From positions 1,398,001 to 1,462,000 of the forward strand of contig NZ_CP159996.1 of the NCBI RefSeq assembly GCF_040703035.1: a DNA stretch of 64,000 nt, written 5' to 3'. The position numbers and the translations under genes are program-made. This document shows positions 40,853-48,789 of this stretch, in pieces. How positions within the stretch are numbered: position 1 is the first letter of the stretch; each line of letters begins with the position of its first letter. The stretch is from Terribacillus aidingensis (GTDB lineage Bacteria > Bacillota > Bacilli > Bacillales > Amphibacillaceae). Below the pieces are notes generated by a model that saw only the letters and a list, made by a program, of their open reading frames with translations, was not told the DNA's origin and did not search any database.

Positions 40853-41863
40853 ATGAGCTTTTTTCAGAAATTGAAAAATAAATTCTCTAATACAAACAAT
40901 GAAGCAGAGCAGAAAACACCTGAAAAGTACAAAGAAGGACTGAAAAAGACGCGTACTTCCTTCTCTGATCGAATGAATAATTTGATGGCGCGTTATCGAA
41001 AAGTGGATGAGGACTTTTTTGAGGAATTGGAAGAAGTACTGATTGCTTCCGATGTAGGTGTGAACACAGTGATGGATCTGGTGGATGAGCTCCGCATGGA
41101 AGCGAAACGTCAGAATATCAAAGATACTATCCAGCTGAAAGATGTTATCTCAGAGAAACTGGTTGAAATTTACCAAGGTGATGAAGAGGAACAGCCGCAG
41201 AAGCTGAAAATCAATGAGGATGGCCTTACCATTTACTTGTTTGTCGGCGTCAACGGAGTCGGTAAGACGACTAGTATCGGTAAGCTGGCGTATAAGCTGA
41301 AGCAGGAAGGCAAGAAAGTCGTCATGGCTGCCGGGGATACTTTCCGGGCTGGAGCGATCGAGCAGCTGCAAGTATGGGGAGAGCGGACTGGTGTTGAAGT
41401 AATCCGCCATAATGCTGGAAGTGATCCTGCGGCTGTCATCTATGATGGTATTAAAGCGGCGCAGGCACGAGGGGCAGATGTTCTTCTATGTGATACCGCT
41501 GGTCGTCTTCAGAATAAAGTGAATCTGATGAATGAACTAAACAAAGTACATCGCGTCATCGAGCGTGAGGTTCCAGGAGCGCCGCATGAAGTGCTGCTCG
41601 TGTTGGATGCAACTACTGGTCAGAATGCTCTTGCACAGGCGAAGACATTCCAAGAGACAGCCAATGTGTCTGGTATTGTTTTATCCAAGCTGGATGGAAC
41701 AGCTAAAGGTGGTATTGTCTTGGCAATCCGGAATGAAATGAACATCCCGGTCAAGTTCGTCGGTCTTGGCGAACAGATGGAGGATTTGCAGGAATTCGAT
41801 CCGAATGCCTTTGTATATGGCTTATTCGCTGATTTGATGCAGGATGAGGAAGAAGCAGAATAG
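40853..41863 (+). CDS. ftsY: FtsY, signal recognition particle receptor
   Basis: 336 residues. A short charged N-terminal A region (~1-35) is followed by the N domain helical bundle. The GTPase G domain has [15 protein letters not shown] (G1), [23 protein letters not shown] (G3), [10 protein letters not shown] (G4) and [11 protein letters not shown]. It is the membrane receptor for Ffh-ribosome complexes; both partner genes are adjacent. AAAGGAAG (40840-40847) precedes ATG 40853. Confidence 0.97.
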   Translation: MSFFQKLKNKFSNTNNEAEQKTPEKYKEGLKKTRTSFSDRMNNLMARYRKVDEDFFEELEEVLIASDVGVNTVMDLVDELRMEAKRQNIKDTIQLKDVISEKLVEIYQGDEEEQPQKLKINEDGLTIYLFVGVNGVGKTTSIGKLAYKLKQEGKKVVMAAGDTFRAGAIEQLQVWGERTGVEVIRHNAGSDPAAVIYDGIKAAQARGADVLLCDTAGRLQNKVNLMNELNKVHRVIEREVPGAPHEVLLVLDATTGQNALAQAKTFQETANVSGIVLSKLDGTAKGGIVLAIRNEMNIPVKFVGLGEQMEDLQEFDPNAFVYGLFADLMQDEEEAE

Positions 41864-41870
41864 CAGTTTC

Positions 41871-41900
41871 TTGACAGCTGTGCACTTGGTTGGCTACAAT
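41871..41900 (+). promoter_or_regulatory. sigma-A promoter of ylxM-ffh
   Basis: TTGACA (41871-41876), 18 bases, TACAAT (41895-41900), starting 8 bases after the ftsY stop. Confidence 0.75.
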
Positions 41901-41937
41901 TTTGTAAAGGCATTTCACTTAACAAGGGGTGCGGCGC

Positions 41938-42264
41938 ATGTTAGAGAAAACAACTCGAATGAATTATCTATTTGATTTTTATCAGGCACTGCTTACTCCG
42001 AAGCAGCGCAGTTATATGGAAATGTATTATCTGGAAGATCTGTCGCTCGGGGAAATTGCGGAAACATTTGAAGTTTCCCGTCAGGCAGTCTATGATAATA
42101 TCCGGCGTACCGAAGCGATGATTGAAAGCTATGAGAAAAAGCTTCATCTATACGATCGCTTCAAGGAGAGGAGTGCGCTGCTGGATGAGCTGGAAGAATT
42201 GATGGACTCCGGCAGCCAGCCCGATGCAAAAGATCTGATCCAAAAGATAAAAGAATTAGATTAG
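41938..42264 (+). CDS. ylxM: YlxM, SRP-associated helix-turn-helix protein
   Basis: 108 residues. A sigma-70 region 4-like helix-turn-helix ([36 protein letters not shown]) is followed by a helical tail ([20 protein letters not shown]). YlxM proteins bind SRP RNA/SRP components and modulate targeting in streptococci. ATG 41938 follows AAGGGGTG (41924-41931). An in-frame GTG at 41929 overlaps that site. It is next to ffh, as usual. Confidence 0.92.
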   Translation: MLEKTTRMNYLFDFYQALLTPKQRSYMEMYYLEDLSLGEIAETFEVSRQAVYDNIRRTEAMIESYEKKLHLYDRFKERSALLDELEELMDSGSQPDAKDLIQKIKELD

Positions 42265-42276
42265 GAGGTCGATTCC

Positions 42277-43620
42277 ATGGCATTTGAAGGATTAGCCGAC
42301 CGACTGCAGAGTACGATACAGAAAATACGCGGGCGCGGTAAAGTTACAGAACAAGACGTAAAAGAAATGACAAGGGAAGTACGACTTGCTCTCTTAGAAG
42401 CAGACGTTAACTTCAAAGTTGTTAAACAACTGATCAACAAAATTAAAGAGCGGGCCATCGGCCAGGAAGTAATGGAGAGCCTTACACCTGGTCAGCAGGT
42501 TATCAAGGTTGTTCAGGAAGAACTGACACAGCTAATGGGCGGCGAGCAGAGCAAGATCGCTGTCGCAGACAGACCGCCGACTGTCATTATGATGGTTGGT
42601 TTGCAAGGTGCGGGTAAGACGACAACAACCGGCAAGCTTGCCAACCTTCTGCGCAAGAAGCATAACCGTAATCCATTGCTTGTTGCAGCTGACGTATATC
42701 GTCCGGCTGCCATCGACCAGCTGGAGACACTTGGCAAGCAGCTTAGCCTGCCTGTATTCTCAATGGGGACAGAAGCAAACCCTGTGGATATTGCGAATGA
42801 AGCAATCAAGAAAGCGAAAGAAGAGCATCATGATTATGTCATCATCGATACAGCGGGTCGTCTGCATGTGGATGAAAAGCTGATGGATGAGCTTACACAG
42901 ATCAAAGCAGATGTAAAACCTGCGGAAATCTTCCTTGTTGTCGATGCGATGACAGGTCAAGATGCCGTAAACGTTGCGGAAAGTTTTGATAGCCAGCTCG
43001 ATATCTCCGGCGTAGTCTTAACGAAGCTTGACGGTGATACACGAGGCGGTGCCGCATTGTCCATCCGCGCTGTTACCGGTAAGCCGATTAAATTCGTCGG
43101 TATGGGAGAGCGTACGGACCAGCTGGAAGCCTTCCATCCGGAACGTATGGCATCCCGTATCCTCGGGATGGGAGACGTGCTTTCCCTGATCGAGAAAGCA
43201 CAGGAAAATGTCGATGAGAAGCAAGCGCGGGACTTGGAAGAGAAAATGCGCAGCATGAGCTTCACCTTCGACGATTTCCTGGAGCAGATGAGTCAGGTGA
43301 AGAAAATGGGACCGCTTGGTGATCTTCTCGATATGCTTCCTGGCGCAGGCAAGATGAAAGGCATGAAGAACGTCCAGCTTGATGAAAAGCAGCTTGTGTA
43401 CGTCGAAGCGATCATCCAATCGATGACACGCAAGGAACGGCAGGAGCCGTCTTTAATCAATGCCAGCCGCAAGAAACGGATTGCAAAAGGCTCTGGGCGC
43501 AGTGTTTCCGAAGTCAATCGTCTGCTGAAACAATTCGAAGATATGAAGAAGATGATGAAGCAAATGACGAACATGCAAAAGGGTAAAAAAGGGCGCGGAA
43601 TGAAATTTCCTTTTATGTAA
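42277..43620 (+). CDS. ffh: Ffh, signal recognition particle protein (SRP54)
   Basis: 447 residues. N domain (1-~90), then G domain with GLQGAGKTTTTGKLA, DVYRPAAIDQL, IDTAGRLHVDE and TKLDGDTRGGAAL. The C-terminal Met-rich M domain (~300-447) binds signal sequences and SRP RNA; the protein ends KKMMKQMTNMQKGKKGRGM. AGGAGGTCG (42263-42271) precedes ATG 42277. The stop is followed by the rpsP promoter. Confidence 0.98.
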   Translation: MAFEGLADRLQSTIQKIRGRGKVTEQDVKEMTREVRLALLEADVNFKVVKQLINKIKERAIGQEVMESLTPGQQVIKVVQEELTQLMGGEQSKIAVADRPPTVIMMVGLQGAGKTTTTGKLANLLRKKHNRNPLLVAADVYRPAAIDQLETLGKQLSLPVFSMGTEANPVDIANEAIKKAKEEHHDYVIIDTAGRLHVDEKLMDELTQIKADVKPAEIFLVVDAMTGQDAVNVAESFDSQLDISGVVLTKLDGDTRGGAALSIRAVTGKPIKFVGMGERTDQLEAFHPERMASRILGMGDVLSLIEKAQENVDEKQARDLEEKMRSMSFTFDDFLEQMSQVKKMGPLGDLLDMLPGAGKMKGMKNVQLDEKQLVYVEAIIQSMTRKERQEPSLINASRKKRIAKGSGRSVSEVNRLLKQFEDMKKMMKQMTNMQKGKKGRGMKFPFM

Positions 43621-43631
43621 TGTAAAAACCC

Positions 43632-43660
43632 TTTACAGTGATTATTTAATCTGATACAAT
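43632..43660 (+). promoter_or_regulatory. sigma-A promoter of rpsP-khpA
   Basis: TTTACA (43632-43637), 17 bases, TACAAT (43655-43660). Confidence 0.75.
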
Positions 43661-43699
43661 CATATCTTGTGAGAAACATTATTTTGGAGGTGCAACAAC

Positions 43700-43972
43700 A
43701 TGGCAGTTAAAATTCGTCTAAAACGTATGGGTTCTAAAAGAAACCCTTTCTATCGTGTCGTAGTTGCTGATTCTCGTTCTCCTCGTGACGGACGTATTAT
43801 CGAGCAAATCGGAACATATAACCCAACAGTTAACCCAGCTGAGGTTAAATTGGATGAAGTAAAAGCTATGGACTGGATGGCTAAAGGCGCTAAGCCAAGC
43901 GACACAGTTCGTAACCTTTTCTCTAACGAAGGAATCTTGAAAAAGTTCCACGACTCAAAAAACCAGAAGTAA
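43700..43972 (+). CDS. rpsP: 30S ribosomal protein S16
   Basis: 90 residues: [32 protein letters not shown] is the invariant S16 start. TTGGAGGTG (43684-43692) precedes ATG 43700. Only 14 bases separate the stop from the proposed khpA start. Confidence 0.98.
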   Translation: MAVKIRLKRMGSKRNPFYRVVVADSRSPRDGRIIEQIGTYNPTVNPAEVKLDEVKAMDWMAKGAKPSDTVRNLFSNEGILKKFHDSKNQK

Positions 43973-43986
43973 AGGGCTGATCGATT

Positions 43987-44214
43987 CTGAAAGCACTCAT
44001 TGAAGCGATGGTTGCTCCGCTTGTTGATTTTCCTGAGCAGATCGTCGTGCATCAAAGGGAAGAGCAGCATAAGGTCATCTATCAGCTTCAGGTGCATGAA
44101 TCTGATATTGGCAAAGTGATCGGCAAGGACGGCCGCAATGCTCGTGCCTTTCGCACAGTGCTGCGGGCTGCATCCGCTGATTATGAAAAACGCATTTATC
44201 TGGACATAATGTAA
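43987..44214 (+). CDS. khpA: KhpA (YlqC), KH-domain RNA-binding protein; likely non-canonical start
   Basis: 75 residues if begun at CTG 43987 (LKALIEAMVAPLVDFPEQI). The KH core with its GxxG loop is VIGKDGRNARAFRTV. KhpA pairs with KhpB (Jag) and binds many RNAs; it is linked to cell elongation. Family members begin about seven residues before 'V-x-P-L-V-D', which requires the CTG (or ATT 43984). The frame has an in-frame stop at 43978-43980 and no ATG, GTG or TTG before 44008. AAAGGG (43971-43976) is 10 bases from CTG and 7 from ATT, whereas ATG 44008 has no ribosome-binding site and would remove the first helix. It follows rpsP and precedes a terminator. Confidence 0.85.
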   Translation: MKALIEAMVAPLVDFPEQIVVHQREEQHKVIYQLQVHESDIGKVIGKDGRNARAFRTVLRAASADYEKRIYLDIM

Positions 44215-44242
44215 AAGGGAGAGGGAAACCTTTCCCTTTTTT
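44212..44242 (+). terminator. terminator after khpA
   Basis: AAAAGGGA ... TCCCTTTTTT with a 12-base loop that contains its own GGGAAA/TTTCCC alternative. Confidence 0.75.
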
Positions 44243-44285
44243 ACAATGTAAAAAAATGCTTTTCCAGCAGAAAGCCAGGTGTCCG

Positions 44286-44669
44286 ATGAAGATTATCCGA
44301 AGCTTGCGCGTCGATGAAGTGATCACTGAATCCAGCAAAGCAGCCATCAGAGAACGTCTTCAAAAGACAGCGCGTCAACTTGACCAAGAGTGTCAACAGC
44401 TGTTGTTCGAGAAACGGAAACTCGAAAAGAAACAAGGTGTGTCCAAACAGGATGTGCACAAGCGTTTCCAGGCAGAAATCCGGAAGCGAGAGGAAAAAGC
44501 GGCTACGATCGCATTCCAGCTTACACAGCTGGACGTGCTGCCCATTGGCAGTGAGATCATGATCCAAGAGGTTGAAGCTCTTGTTGAAGTTGAAGTAGGC
44601 ATGAAGTGGGACGAGCTTACAACGAAAAAAATCGTCATCCAAGATGGCATTGTCATCCGGATTGAATAA
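44286..44669 (+). CDS. ylqD: YlqD family protein
   Basis: 127 residues. Start MKIIRSLRVDEVITESSK, a highly charged coiled-coil middle (IRERLQKTARQLDQECQQLLFEKRKLEKK) and a C-terminal beta segment (LPIGSEIMIQEVEALVEVEVGMKWDE). It matches B. subtilis YlqD in place and length; its function is unknown. ATG 44286 is chosen by comparison; the in-frame start at 44256 has no ribosome-binding site. It may be transcribed with rimM, 15 bases downstream. Confidence 0.88.
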   Translation: MKIIRSLRVDEVITESSKAAIRERLQKTARQLDQECQQLLFEKRKLEKKQGVSKQDVHKRFQAEIRKREEKAATIAFQLTQLDVLPIGSEIMIQEVEALVEVEVGMKWDELTTKKIVIQDGIVIRIE

Positions 44670-44684
44670 TGAAGGTGAAAAACG

Positions 44685-45206
44685 ATGGATATTAAAATGT
44701 TTAATGTAGGAAAAGTCGTCAATACACACGGGATAGCTGGAGAGGTCCGGGTCGTAAGGATCACGGATTTCGATGAACGCTTTGAGCCTGGAGAGGAACT
44801 GTATTGGTTCCAGGATGAAAACAGCAAGCCCCAAAAGCTGATTGTAAACACACACCGTAAGCATAAAACTTTCGATTTGCTTACTTTCCAAGGGTATACA
44901 TCGATCAATCAAGTGGAAGAATTGAAGGGCGGTATCCTGAAAGTCCGTGAAGATCAGCTAAGTGATTTGGAAGAGGATGAGTTCTATTATCACGAGATTA
45001 TCGGCTGTACAGTTGAGACAGCTGATGGAGAAATCCTTGGAAAAGTGAAAGAGATCCTGTCACCTGGTGCTAATGATGTCTGGGTTGTACAGCGGCCAAA
45101 GCAGAAGGATCTACTTATACCTTATATCGAACAAGTCGTCAAGCAGATTGATGTTGATAGTAAGCGCATCGTCATTGAACCGATGGAAGGATTGCTGGAT
45201 CTATGA
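44685..45206 (+). CDS. rimM: RimM, 16S rRNA processing protein
   Basis: 173 residues. N-terminal RimM beta-barrel ([21 protein letters not shown]), then a PRC-barrel ([26 protein letters not shown]...NDVWVV) ending [10 protein letters not shown]. It binds S19 in 30S maturation. It overlaps trmD by 4 bases, a nearly universal arrangement. Confidence 0.97.
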   Translation: MDIKMFNVGKVVNTHGIAGEVRVVRITDFDERFEPGEELYWFQDENSKPQKLIVNTHRKHKTFDLLTFQGYTSINQVEELKGGILKVREDQLSDLEEDEFYYHEIIGCTVETADGEILGKVKEILSPGANDVWVVQRPKQKDLLIPYIEQVVKQIDVDSKRIVIEPMEGLLDL

Positions 45207-45931
45207 AAATCGATATTCTGACACTTTTTCCGGAAATGTTCGAAGGCGTGCTGCAGCATTCCATTCTGAAAAGAGCCCAAGACCTTGGAGCCTTTCAGCC
45301 CAATCTGGTGAACTTCCGGGAATTCACAACAAACAAGCATAAAAAAGTAGACGATTATCCATATGGAGGCGGAGCAGGTATGGTATTGGCGCCGCAGCCA
45401 ATCTTCGATGCGATTGAGCATGTGACAGAGGGATCAGCTAAGCCCCGGGTCATTCTCATGTGTCCGCAAGGTGAACCGTATAATCAGAAAAAAGCAGAGG
45501 AATTGGCGAAAGAGGAGCATTTGATCTTCATTTGCGGTCATTATGAAGGATATGATGAACGCATCCGAGAAAATCTTGTAACAGATGAGATCTCTATCGG
45601 AGATTATGTGCTGACTGGGGGAGAAATTGGCGCGATGGCGGTTATGGACAGTGTAGTCCGTCTTCTGCCTGACGTATTGGGCAATGCTGCTTCTGCACCT
45701 GAGGATTCCTTCTCGACCGGACTGCTGGAACATCCCCACTATACACGTCCCGCTGACTTCCGAGGTATGCAGGTGCCGGAGGTGCTTACCTCTGGTGATC
45801 ATGGCAGAATAGAAGCATGGCGCCGGGAACAGTCACTTTATCGAACAGCTACAAGAAGACCTGATCTGCTTTCGGATGCGGAGCTTTCTGACAAAGAACG
45901 CGATCAAGTGAAAAAGTGGCAAAAAGATTGA
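45203..45931 (+). CDS. trmD: tRNA (guanine-37-N1)-methyltransferase
   Basis: 242 residues, SPOUT fold. [13 protein letters not shown] start; the knot motifs '[11 protein letters not shown]' and '[26 protein letters not shown]' bind SAM; '[21 protein letters not shown]' binds tRNA. It prevents +1 frameshifting at Pro codons. ATG 45203 overlaps the rimM stop. Followed by the rplS promoter. Confidence 0.97.
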   Translation: MKIDILTLFPEMFEGVLQHSILKRAQDLGAFQPNLVNFREFTTNKHKKVDDYPYGGGAGMVLAPQPIFDAIEHVTEGSAKPRVILMCPQGEPYNQKKAEELAKEEHLIFICGHYEGYDERIRENLVTDEISIGDYVLTGGEIGAMAVMDSVVRLLPDVLGNAASAPEDSFSTGLLEHPHYTRPADFRGMQVPEVLTSGDHGRIEAWRREQSLYRTATRRPDLLSDAELSDKERDQVKKWQKD

Positions 45932-45939
45932 ATAATACT

Positions 45940-45968
45940 TTGAATTCATAAGCCAAGTATGGTATATT
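45940..45968 (+). promoter_or_regulatory. sigma-A promoter of rplS
   Basis: TTGAAT (45940-45945), 17 bases, TATATT (45963-45968). Confidence 0.7.
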
Positions 45969-45974
45969 AAATGC

Positions 45975-46061
45975 TGTGCTTACAACGGTAAGTGCCATAT
46001 TACGATGTTCCGCTGTCGTATAATTGCGAGAATGAGCATTGGTGAGAAGGAGTTGAATAGA
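45975..46061 (+). promoter_or_regulatory. rplS mRNA leader, L19-leader-like structure
   Basis: A ~87-base 5' leader carries two local hairpins: GTGCTTAC...GTAAGTGCC (about 45976-45999) and TACGA...TCGTA (46002-46021). A structured leader of this sort sits upstream of rplS in many Firmicutes and is thought to bind free L19. I cannot align it to the known RNA model here. Confidence 0.45.
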
Positions 46062-46406
46062 ATGCAGGAATTAATTCATGACATTACAAAAGAACAGCTT
46101 CGCGCTGATCATCCTGAATTCCGTCCCGGAGATACGGTTAAAGTTCACGTTAAAGTAGTAGAGGGAACACGTGAGCGTATCCAGTTATTCGAAGGTGTCG
46201 TTATCAAACGTCAAAACGGTGGAATTTCTGAGACTTTCACAGTACGTAAGATTTCTTCTGGCGTTGGTGTAGAGCGTACTTTCCCAGTACACAGCCCACG
46301 TTTGGAAAAAATCGAAGTTAGCCGTCGTGGTAAAGTGCGTCGTGCGAAACTTTATTACCTACGTAAACTTCGCGGAAAAGCTGCTCGTATCAAAGAAATC
46401 CGCTAA
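46062..46406 (+). CDS. rplS: 50S ribosomal protein L19
   Basis: 114 residues: [32 protein letters not shown], '[18 protein letters not shown]' and '[25 protein letters not shown]' are L19. ATG 46062 follows GAAGGAG (46046-46052); the frame upstream to 46005 covers the leader. A terminator follows directly. Confidence 0.97.
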   Translation: MQELIHDITKEQLRADHPEFRPGDTVKVHVKVVEGTRERIQLFEGVVIKRQNGGISETFTVRKISSGVGVERTFPVHSPRLEKIEVSRRGKVRRAKLYYLRKLRGKAARIKEIR

Positions 46407-46415
46407 GTACCAGAA

Positions 46416-46447
46416 AAGAGAGCTTGCGTCGTCAAGCTCTTTTTTTT
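46416..46447 (+). terminator. terminator after rplS
   Basis: AGAGAGCTTG-CGTCGT-CAAGCTCTTTTTTTT. Confidence 0.92.
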
Positions 46448-46492
46448 GCTATATAGACCAAATAGATCTAATAGACAATTGGAGGCTTATAG

Positions 46493-47050
46493 ATGGCCAA
46501 ACAGAAAAATGAATGGCTAGATTGGCTGAAGGCTCTGATCATCGCTGTCATCATTGCGGTGGTCGTTCGGATGTTCCTGTTTGCTCCGATTGTAGTTGAC
46601 GGACCTTCCATGCAGCCAACCTTGCATGATAATGACTTCATGATCGTGAATAAGATAAGCTATCGTTTCGGCGAACCAGATCGGAAGGATATTATAGTCT
46701 TCCACGCTACCGAATCGAAGGATTACATTAAACGGGTGATTGGCGTGCCGGGGGATCATGTCGAGATGATCGATGATACATTGTATATTAATGGTGAAAT
46801 CGTTGATGAGCCTTATCTGGACAGTGAGAAAGCGGCGCTTGAGGATGGCGGTAATTTGACGAATGATTTCACTCTTGAAGATCTGCCAGGCAATTACGAG
46901 GAGATTCCAGAGGGCTATGTGCTCGTACTCGGGGATAATCGCAGAAACTCAACCGATAGCAGATACATCGGCTTAATACCGGAAGATCAGATTGTCGGTA
47001 AAGTACAGCTGACGTTCTGGCCGCTGGATCGCATCGGTCTGACAAAATAG
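46493..47050 (+). CDS. lepB: type I signal peptidase
   Basis: 185 residues. One N-terminal membrane helix (~13-33: KALIIAVIIAVVVRMFLFAPI) is followed by the catalytic domain with Ser39 (DGPSMQPTL) and Lys80 (KDYIKRVIGVPGDHVE). The C-terminal 'VLVLGDNRRNSTDSR' is box E. It cleaves signal peptides of secreted preproteins on the outer face of the membrane; it is SipS/SipU-like. B. subtilis lacks a sip gene at this place, but other Bacillaceae have one between rplS and rbgA. TTGGAGG (46480-46486) precedes ATG 46493. Confidence 0.96.
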   Translation: MAKQKNEWLDWLKALIIAVIIAVVVRMFLFAPIVVDGPSMQPTLHDNDFMIVNKISYRFGEPDRKDIIVFHATESKDYIKRVIGVPGDHVEMIDDTLYINGEIVDEPYLDSEKAALEDGGNLTNDFTLEDLPGNYEEIPEGYVLVLGDNRRNSTDSRYIGLIPEDQIVGKVQLTFWPLDRIGLTK

Positions 47051-47064
47051 GAGGAACATTTCTC

Positions 47065-47916
47065 GTGACGATTCAATGGTTTCCCGGCCATATGGCCAAA
47101 GCTAGAAGAGAAGTAGAAGAAAAACTGAAGCTCGTAGACTTTGTCATCGAGCTGGTGGATGCAAGGGCTCCGGAAGCATCACAAAATCCGATGCTTCGTA
47201 AAGTGCTCGGCGACAAACCTAAAATGGTAGTACTTATGAAGAAAGACTTGGCTGATAAATCAGTAACAGATGCTTGGATCCGATATTATGAGGAACAAGG
47301 TACTCCGGCTCTTTCTGTCAATGCTGATGAGAAGAACGACATTCAGCGCGTTGTCCAGCGTGCGCATGATATGCACGCTGCAAAACGGGAGAAATGGAAG
47401 CGCAGAGGTGTGCAGAATCCCCCGCCTGGTCGTGCGATGATCATCGGTATACCGAATGTGGGGAAATCGACACTCATCAATCGTCTTGCAAGCAAAAAGA
47501 TCGCCAAGACAGGCGACCGTCCAGGTGTTACCACACAACAGCAGTGGATTAAAGTGAAAAAGGATTTCGAGCTGTTGGATACACCAGGTATCCTTTGGCC
47601 AAAATTTGAAGACCCACAGGTTGGGTTGGTGTTAGCTGCTATTGGTACGATCAAGGATCAAATCTTGCCGATGGAAGAAGTAGCAACATTTATCCTCAAT
47701 TACTTGAAGGAGCACTATCCGACGCAGCTTGCAGAAAGATATGCCATTGAGGATATTTCCATGGACACAGTCGAAATGTTTACCCATATCGGCAAATTCA
47801 GAGGTGCGCTTGAAGCTGGCGGTGCAATCAATTATGAAAAAACGTATGAGATCATCATTCGGGATCTTCGTAGTAAGCGGATTACGAATGTGACATTTGA
47901 GAAGCCAACAGTGTAA
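47065..47916 (+). CDS. rbgA: RbgA (YlqF), ribosome biogenesis GTPase
   Basis: 283 residues, circularly permuted GTPase. The N-terminus 'TIQWFPGHMAKARREVEEKL' includes the catalytic His (His9-type). G4 comes first (LMKKDLAD), then G1 GIPNVGKSTLINRLASKK, G2 'PGVTT' and G3 DTPGIL, with the C-terminal ANTAR-like RNA-binding domain. It is needed for late 50S assembly (L16, L27, L36 incorporation). AGGAGG (47049-47054) precedes GTG 47065. Confidence 0.97.
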   Translation: MTIQWFPGHMAKARREVEEKLKLVDFVIELVDARAPEASQNPMLRKVLGDKPKMVVLMKKDLADKSVTDAWIRYYEEQGTPALSVNADEKNDIQRVVQRAHDMHAAKREKWKRRGVQNPPPGRAMIIGIPNVGKSTLINRLASKKIAKTGDRPGVTTQQQWIKVKKDFELLDTPGILWPKFEDPQVGLVLAAIGTIKDQILPMEEVATFILNYLKEHYPTQLAERYAIEDISMDTVEMFTHIGKFRGALEAGGAINYEKTYEIIIRDLRSKRITNVTFEKPTV

Positions 47917-47922
47917 GGAACG

Positions 47923-47959
47923 GACATACATATTTCTTTTATGTATGTCTTTATTTTTT
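47923..47959 (+). terminator. terminator after rbgA
   Basis: GACATACAT-ATTTCTTTT-ATGTATGTC followed by TTTATTTTTT. Confidence 0.85.
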
Positions 47960-47997
47960 GTCTACATAACCGATAAACAGAGAAAGGGAGATTGTGC

Positions 47998-48774
47998 ATG
48001 AAAGATGTATTGACGATCCAGCAGATACGGACTCATTTACAGGAAGGGACATTTTCAGAAGAGATGTTTTCATCCTGGCAGGAGGATCATCGTACAGGTG
48101 TCCAGAAACTTCTGGATGCACATAGAAGGAAACAAGTAAAGGAACAGGAGCTTCGCGAGCAATATGATCGCATGTGCAGCTTCGAAAATGCCTATTATGC
48201 AAAAGGAAAACAGTATATCGCAGGCATAGATGAAGCAGGCAGAGGGCCGCTTGCAGGTCCGGTAGTTGCCGCAGCAGTAATCTTGCCAAGAGATGCTTAC
48301 ATAGCAGGTTTGAACGATTCCAAGCAGCTGAGCGAGGCAAAAAGGGAATTTTTATATGAGCAAATCATCGACAATTGTATTGCCTATGGAGTAGGTATCG
48401 TAACCAGCCAAAGAATTGATGAAATCAATATCTATCAAGCTGCAAAACAAGCGATGCTGGAGGCTGTCGATGAGTTGGAATATCAGCCTGAACACGTGCT
48501 GGTAGATGCTATGCCGCTCCCTGAATTGGCTTGTACTTATGAATCATTGATCAAGGGAGATCAGCGCAGTGTCTCTATTGCCGCAGCAAGTATCATTGCG
48601 AAAGTGACACGTGATCGAATGATGAAAGAAGCTGATACAACCTATCCAGGTTATGGTTTCAAAGATAACATGGGTTATGGGACTAAGCAGCATCTGGAAG
48701 CATTACGCAAGCAAGGGGTCACTCCATTACATCGATTAAGCTTTGCTCCTGTTAAGGATCTTTCCCGCGTCTAG
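47998..48774 (+). CDS. rnhB: ribonuclease HII
   Basis: 258 residues. The ~70-residue N-terminal extension typical of Bacillus RNase HII (MKDVLTIQQIRTHLQ) precedes the catalytic core: Asp78-Glu79 in AGIDEAGRGPLAGPVVAA, the 'NDSKQLSEAKR' helix, 'HVLVDAMPL' and 'GDQRSVSIAAASIIAKVTRD'. It removes ribonucleotides in DNA. ATG 47998 lies 7 bases from GGGAG; an in-frame TTG at 47992 is too near it. Confidence 0.96.
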   Translation: MKDVLTIQQIRTHLQEGTFSEEMFSSWQEDHRTGVQKLLDAHRRKQVKEQELREQYDRMCSFENAYYAKGKQYIAGIDEAGRGPLAGPVVAAAVILPRDAYIAGLNDSKQLSEAKREFLYEQIIDNCIAYGVGIVTSQRIDEINIYQAAKQAMLEAVDELEYQPEHVLVDAMPLPELACTYESLIKGDQRSVSIAAASIIAKVTRDRMMKEADTTYPGYGFKDNMGYGTKQHLEALRKQGVTPLHRLSFAPVKDLSRV

Positions 48775-48789
48775 GAAGGAAGTGACATT

